Assembly (NCBI GenBank): GCA_958431815.1
Contig: CAUASB010000002.1
Location: forward strand, 1-64,000
Length of the DNA stretch: 64,000 nucleotides
From: an uncultured Eggerthella sp.
GTDB taxonomy: Bacteria > Actinomycetota > Coriobacteriia > Coriobacteriales > Eggerthellaceae
Direction of reading: 5' to 3'
Position numbers and translations under genes: made by a program. Numbering within the stretch: position 1 is the first letter of the stretch; each line of letters opens with the position of its first letter. This document shows, one piece after another, positions 60,103 to 64,000 of this stretch. Below the pieces are notes generated by a model. That model did no database searches. It had not been told where the DNA came from and worked only from the letters and a program-made list of their open reading frames with translations.

Positions 60103-60723
60103 TCAGCTTTCCGCAGGCATACGCGCCATGTTGTAGCAGGACAACTCCAATTCCTTCGAATCAACCTTTTCAACGAGCTTGAACCCAAAATGCTCGTAAA
60201 GGGGCACGTTGTTCGGGTTGTGCGTCTGAAGCACCATAGGAATGCCCGAAGCATCGCATTCGGCAATTACCGGATCAATGAGCCTGCGAAACGCACCTGT
60301 GCCTTTGAGCTCCGATGCCACCGCTACCACTTGCAACACGTAAACCACCTGGTCAGCGAAATGACAGGTATACCAAAACTCGTCGGAAATGGCCGCCACG
60401 GGCGCAACCCTTTCTTGCAACTGGGCAAGTTCATCGGCAGACAAGGCATCCAAAAGCTCGCGCGATGCATCCTGCAGCACCTCAACAAGGGATTCAGGCG
60501 GCAGAGCATCACTGCGATAGCCAATCAAAAACGAAGGACCGCCATCAAGAAGGGTGAGAAAACCCGCTGAAGCGAAAGCTCTCACCTGGCCGCGACATTG
60601 GAGCTTTATTATGTCGGCACTGTGCTCAAGGCCTTCCATCTGGGCCCTGATGCCCGGGTCAGGTGCAAAGCGATCTGCCATCAAATTGCCCGCTTGCTCG
60701 ATCTGCTTATCTGTCGCCATCAT
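60103..60723 (-). CDS. GNAT family N-acetyltransferase
   Basis: A 206-residue GNAT protein. The C-terminal half has the fold's V-x-P strand followed by a modified pyrophosphate loop (VVAVASELKGTGAFRRLIDPVIAECDASGIPMVLQTHNPNNVPLYEHFGFKLVEK). The N-terminal half is divergent. Target unknown. Start at ATG 60723 behind AAAAGGGGAC; the next codon is also ATG. Confidence 0.85.
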   Translation of the reverse strand: MMATDKQIEQAGNLMADRFAPDPGIRAQMEGLEHSADIIKLQCRGQVRAFASAGFLTLLDGGPSFLIGYRSDALPPESLVEVLQDASRELLDALSADELAQLQERVAPVAAISDEFWYTCHFADQVVYVLQVVAVASELKGTGAFRRLIDPVIAECDASGIPMVLQTHNPNNVPLYEHFGFKLVEKVDSKELELSCYNMARMPAES

Positions 60724-60818
60724 TGCCGTCCCCTTTTTCGAAGTCGATACAATCCCAGCAAAGCTGTTGCAAAGCAAATTGTACCCGCAGAAAGCCAATG
60801 CTCTTTCGAAGCGGAAAA

Positions 60819-60851
60819 CAAAAAAGCCGTTGCATTAGATGCAACGGCTTT
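60819..60851 (-). terminator. Terminator of tRNA-Gly copy 3
   Basis: AAAGCCGTTGCAT / ATGCAACGGCTTT, three-base loop, then TTTGTTTTCC on the minus strand. Confidence 0.9.
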
Positions 60852-60862
60852 CTGAAATTGAA

Positions 60863-60938
60863 TGGAGCGGACGACGGGATTCGAACCCGCGACCCCAACC
60901 TTGGCAAGGTTATGCTCTACCAGCTGAGCCACGTCCGC
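60863..60938 (-). tRNA. tRNA-Gly (GCC), copy 3
   Basis: Identical to copies 1 and 2 over the whole gene including CCA. Own TATAAT box upstream (flank GCGCAAGAAATTATTATAC). Confidence 0.98.
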
Positions 60939-61066
60939 GCGCAAGAAATTATTATACACACTTTCTTCCAGTTTGCACGAACTAATTTCAATGTTGTCGA
61001 AAACGATTCTGCCTACCAAATTCCAAATAGCAGGTTAAACACGTATAGTGCATCGCTACAACCAAG

Positions 61067-61082
61067 TATACTTACAAGTATA
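61067..61082. promoter_or_regulatory. Operator-like inverted repeat upstream of vapBC
   Basis: TATACTT-AC-AAGTATA, 30 bases before the antitoxin start, as expected for autoregulation by the VapBC complex. Confidence 0.65.
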
Positions 61083-61112
61083 TTGTTCATTGGTTAAAGG
61101 ACGGTGATTCGA

Positions 61113-61346
61113 ATGCCGCAACTATCGCTATACATGGATGAAGCATCAATGAGCTTCCTCAAAGAGCAATCCCAACGCGAAGGGGTTTCCCTTTCGAAAT
61201 ACGCACGCAAGCGCTTAACTAAAACGGATAATTCCTGGCCCGATTCATTCTGGAAAACATACGGCGCCGTCACCGATCCGTCCTTTACCGTTCCCGACGA
61301 TATCGATACAGAATCTGATGGTCCCCTGCCAAGTTTCGATGATTAG
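61113..61346 (+). CDS. vapB: VapB-type antitoxin
   Basis: A 77-residue protein. The N-terminal MPQLSLYMDEASMSFLKEQSQREGVSLSKYARKRL is a ribbon-helix-helix DNA-binding fold, followed by a toxin-binding tail with an acidic end. Start at ATG 61113 behind AAAGGACGG; twelve bases separate it from vapC. AT-richer than neighbouring genes. Confidence 0.85.
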   Translation: MPQLSLYMDEASMSFLKEQSQREGVSLSKYARKRLTKTDNSWPDSFWKTYGAVTDPSFTVPDDIDTESDGPLPSFDD

Positions 61347-61358
61347 GGGGGGGCAGTC

Positions 61359-61766
61359 ATGTACCTACTTGATAGCTGCATCTGCATTGACTTCATGCGA
61401 GGAGAAATGCCCTCTGTCTACGACCTGCTAAAAGAAAGCGACCCACGGCTCTTCGGAATCCCCAGCATCGTGGAAGCTGAGCTTCGCACTGGCGCAGAAA
61501 GATCGAGCAAACCTTACATGAACCGCTATATAACCGAATCGTTTCTGGCACCTTTCAAAATAGTCCCCTTCGATTCAAGATGCGCAATCGAATATGCGAA
61601 AGTGCGCTCGTTCCTCGAAGGAAACGGAATGAAAATAAGCGCAAACGATATGCTGATTGCTGCAACAGCCCTTGCCAACGGTGCTGTTCTTGCAACCAAC
61701 AACATAAAAGAGTTTCAGCGAATACCCGGCTTAACCTGCGAAAGCTGGTACGAAACCAGTTTTTAG
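61359..61766 (+). CDS. vapC: VapC-type PIN-domain toxin
   Basis: A 135-residue PIN-domain ribonuclease. Acidic metal ligands are seen in YLLDSCICIDFMRG (Asp5), SIVEAELRTGAE (Glu), ISANDMLIAATALANGAVLATNN (Asp) and the C-terminal strand. Such toxins cleave initiator tRNA or rRNA. Downstream of vapB in one operon and next to tRNA-Gly copy 3. A GGGGGGG run lies just before the start. It appears intact. Confidence 0.92.
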   Translation: MYLLDSCICIDFMRGEMPSVYDLLKESDPRLFGIPSIVEAELRTGAERSSKPYMNRYITESFLAPFKIVPFDSRCAIEYAKVRSFLEGNGMKISANDMLIAATALANGAVLATNNIKEFQRIPGLTCESWYETSF

Positions 61767-61818
61767 GCTCCGGTGATGGTGCGAATTTGCCTACAGCGCA
61801 TCATCGCCGGCAAACCCC

Positions 61819-63183
61819 TTAAAAAGACTTCTTCGAATAAGCCCTTTTCCTTGCGAAGAAGTACAGCGCAATCATGGTGGAGCCGGTGATGAGCCAGGTT
61901 ACCGGGTAGATGAGCATCAGGTTCTCGAACGAGGCGATAAACGGGTACAGCGTGAATACGTACACGATACGCAGCAAGCACGAGCCCACGATGACCACGA
62001 TGGTAGGCAGCACCGACCAGCCCATACCACGCAAAGCGCTAGCGGTAACCTCGTACGAGCACGGCATGAACTCGAACAGCTCGGTATGCCACAGACGCGA
62101 GTAGGCAAAGGTGAGTGCGCCCGCTTCCGTGGTGAAGATCCCCAAGAACAAGTCGCCACCCAACGTGAACAGCAAGCTCAGCGCAAGCGAAACGGCAAAC
62201 GATGCGCCCATGCAGAATTTCATTACCTTGTCGCAGCGATCGTACTTCTGCGCCGCATAATTCTGCCCGATAAATGTAACCACCGCCTGAGCAAAGGCAT
62301 TCACGAAGAAGTACGTGTAGAACTCGAAGTTCATGGCAGCCGAAGAGCCAGCCGTGGCATCAGACCCGAATGCATTGATTTCACCTTGGATGATGATATT
62401 GGAAAGTGCGAACACTGCACCTTGCAGCGCCGCCGGCAGACCAATGTGGATAAGCGTCTTCAAATCGACGCCAACCACCTTCATGCCATGCAGGACCAGG
62501 CGGTATTCCTCTTCTTCGGTAAGCAGGAAGTACACGATTATTACCGCGCACACCGCATCGGCAACCACTGTACCCACGGCAATACCGAAAACCCCTGCGT
62601 TGAATACCTCTACCGCAAGGTAATCGAACACGATGTTCAAAACCGCCGCTGCTGCCAGGGCATACAACGGGCGCGTGCTATCGCCTTTCGCACGCAGCAC
62701 CGCCGAACCGAAATTGTATATAACAAGGAACACGATGCCGACGAAGTACACATGAAGGTACTGCGCGCCTTCAATCCATGCTTCTTGGGGCATGTTCACA
62801 GAGGCAAGAATGAAGTCGGTGGAAAGCACACCAACAACGGCAAGAAGCACCGAGCAAACCACAGCGGCCACGGCGGCCGTCTGCACCGCACCACGAATCT
62901 TGTCCAAATCGTCATGGCCAATGTGCACGGCAATAACCACGTTAACGCCCACGGACAAGCCCACAAACACCGCAACGAACAAGCTGATAATGGGGGCCAC
63001 GCCACCAACAGCGGCAAGGGCCGCACTGCCAAGCCACTGACCAGCGAATACCGCGTCGGTGGAATTCAGCAGCTGTTGCAAGATGCTGGTAATGGCCAAA
63101 GGGATAGAGAACAGGACGATTTTCTTTGCCAAAGGGCCGTTAAGCATATCGATGCTGTTCGTTTTCTTTGCTACTGCGCTCAC
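61819..63183 (-). CDS. MATE family efflux transporter
   Basis: A 454-residue protein with twelve membrane helices of the MATE family, exporting drugs or metabolites with Na+ or H+. It shows MLNGPLAKKIVLFSIPLAITSILQQLLNSTDAVFAGQWLGSAALAAVG, VNVVIAVHIGHDD, and LGMPxAL-like GLPAALQGAVFALSNIIIQ. GTG 63183 was chosen (GAGAGG nine bases upstream); the frame is open to 63243. Confidence 0.92.
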   Translation of the reverse strand: MSAVAKKTNSIDMLNGPLAKKIVLFSIPLAITSILQQLLNSTDAVFAGQWLGSAALAAVGGVAPIISLFVAVFVGLSVGVNVVIAVHIGHDDLDKIRGAVQTAAVAAVVCSVLLAVVGVLSTDFILASVNMPQEAWIEGAQYLHVYFVGIVFLVIYNFGSAVLRAKGDSTRPLYALAAAAVLNIVFDYLAVEVFNAGVFGIAVGTVVADAVCAVIIVYFLLTEEEEYRLVLHGMKVVGVDLKTLIHIGLPAALQGAVFALSNIIIQGEINAFGSDATAGSSAAMNFEFYTYFFVNAFAQAVVTFIGQNYAAQKYDRCDKVMKFCMGASFAVSLALSLLFTLGGDLFLGIFTTEAGALTFAYSRLWHTELFEFMPCSYEVTASALRGMGWSVLPTIVVIVGSCLLRIVYVFTLYPFIASFENLMLIYPVTWLITGSTMIALYFFARKRAYSKKSF

Positions 63184-63294
63184 GCTACGATGCCTCTCGC
63201 TTAGTTTTTCCGTTAATGATTTTCCTCCCGAAATACCCAACAAACAATGTGCTGTTGCTTATTTCACATTCCTTACGCAGTAGCGCATTCAACG

Positions 63295-63999
63295 CTAACG
63301 CAAGTAACGGCCTGTAATGCTGTTGGGGTTCCCAGCAACTTGCTGCGGTGTTCCACAGGCGACTACCGTACCGCCCGCTTCTCCCCCGCCGGGGCCCATG
63401 TCTATCACGTAGTCAGCGTTGGCGATAAGGTCTAAATCATGTTCGATAACCACCACAGTAGCGCCTTGTTCCACCAAATGATGGAACACCGAAAGCAGGG
63501 TGCGCACGTTTTCCGGGTGCAGGCCAATGGTGGGCTCGTCGAACACGAACAGCGCGTTTTCCTGGCTTTTTCCCATTTCGCTGGCAAGCTTCAAGCGTTG
63601 CGCTTCGCCACCGGAAAGCGCTGGGGTGGCTTCGCCGAGCGTCAGATAGCCCAAGCCCAAATCGTGCAAGGTCTGCAACTTGGCATGGGTCTTCTTCAAA
63701 TCCATGGTAACTTCCAACGCCTCGTCAACGCTCATGGCCATCACCTGAGGCAACGTCACTTCTGCTGGAATGTTGACCTGGGCATCGGCCCCCTTCACTG
63801 CACGATGGATCCGCCCCGCCTGGGCACCATAGCGTGAACCACGGCAATCGGGGCACGGAATAGTCACGTCGGGCAGAAACTGCACATCGAGCGATATCTG
63901 CCCCGTACCGTCGCAGGTGGCACAGCGCAAAGAGCCTGTGTTGTACGAAAACGCCCCGGGTTTCAGCCCCAAATCCTTTGCTTGCGTGGTACGCGCGAA
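63295..63999 (-). CDS. uvrA: UvrA-type ABC ATPase, C-terminal part (cut by window end)
   Basis: 235 C-terminal residues of a UvrA protein, continuing beyond the window. They read FARTTQAKDLGLKPGAFSYN, then the zinc finger CATCDGTGQ...IPCPDCRGSRY, the ABC signature LSGGEAQRLKLASEMG, Walker B ALFVFDEPTIGLHPENV, the H-loop VVIEHDL and the ending NPNSITGRYLR. UvrA recognises damaged DNA in nucleotide excision repair. Wording of the Walker B region is slightly unlike classical UvrA and could mean a shorter UvrA paralogue; the missing N-terminal part would decide. Confidence 0.88.
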   Translation of the reverse strand, partial: FARTTQAKDLGLKPGAFSYNTGSLRCATCDGTGQISLDVQFLPDVTIPCPDCRGSRYGAQAGRIHRAVKGADAQVNIPAEVTLPQVMAMSVDEALEVTMDLKKTHAKLQTLHDLGLGYLTLGEATPALSGGEAQRLKLASEMGKSQENALFVFDEPTIGLHPENVRTLLSVFHHLVEQGATVVVIEHDLDLIANADYVIDMGPGGGEAGGTVVACGTPQQVAGNPNSITGRYLR

Positions 64000-64000
64000 G

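Overview
The window looks like chromosome of a Gram-positive, moderately high-GC actinobacterium, most probably Coriobacteriia (Eggerthellaceae-like). This is an inference from gene content and style: an [FeFe]-hydrogenase maturase (HydE), pta/ackA acetate metabolism, anaplerotic PEP carboxylase, CaiA-type acyl-CoA dehydrogenase and SDR genes, AGGAGG ribosome binding sites, frequent GTG/TTG starts, and several genes whose ATG lies 6-8 bases behind a -10 box. No ribosomal RNA, IS element or CRISPR array was seen.

Layout. 1-3.8 kb: a Phd-type antitoxin with a decayed RelE-type toxin, a uracil/xanthine permease and a UPF0210 protein. 3.8-10.4 kb (minus): a tight operon glmS-acpS-nnrD-ligA-tlyA plus a small double-cysteine protein. 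10.7-13.3 kb: a membrane-anchored GH25 lysozyme, a shortened trigger factor and a small unknown. 13.4-14.9 kb (minus): infC-rpmI-rplT, with infC apparently starting at ATA behind an attenuator-like leader. 14.9-17.6 kb (minus): a Ser/Thr kinase, an HTH protein and a DUF4190-like protein. 17.9-19.65 kb: an isolated, AT-richer two-gene unit of unknown function. 19.8-22.6 kb: two unknown membrane proteins and a phosphohexomutase, followed by a candidate small RNA at 22.8-22.96 kb.

23-31 kb: a LysR regulator convergent with hydE, a PAP2 phosphatase, a glycine-riboswitch-controlled AGCS symporter, a Tm-1-like/PEP-hydrolase-like pair and an aldose epimerase. 31.3-42 kb: an XRE-TipAS fusion, DegV, DNA polymerase IV (behind a striking inverted repeat enclosing a promoter), GT2, pta, acyl-CoA dehydrogenase, SDR and ackA. 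42-49 kb: HIT protein, xseAB, zinc protease, RNase D, lipid kinase and a TerC protein under a yybP-ykoY (Mn) riboswitch. 49.3-61.8 kb is more accessory: three identical tRNA-Gly(GCC) genes and one tRNA-Cys, a CI/Cro-like pair, a DUF1292 protein, a DAACS symporter, a repeat array, a NUDIX gene with an in-frame stop, cupin, panE, ppc, an EamA transporter, GNAT and VapBC. The window ends with a MATE transporter and the C-terminal part of a UvrA.

The most interesting non-coding signals are three dispersed repeat systems. (i) A 136-208 bp element with re-paired hairpin arms occurs at three convergent gene junctions (13.3, 35.6, 38.1 kb). (ii) A GGCAAAAT...AAACGTATGC unit occurs five times at 52.5 kb and, in a related form, as the inverted repeat in front of dinB. 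(iii) A perfect GGGACTGTCCC palindrome lies at gene ends. Also notable are a two-part motif (GAACATGTTC + CTTTAGTCAAAT) repeated in the ppc/EamA intergenic region and partly shared with the Tm-1-like operon, and the ATA start of infC.
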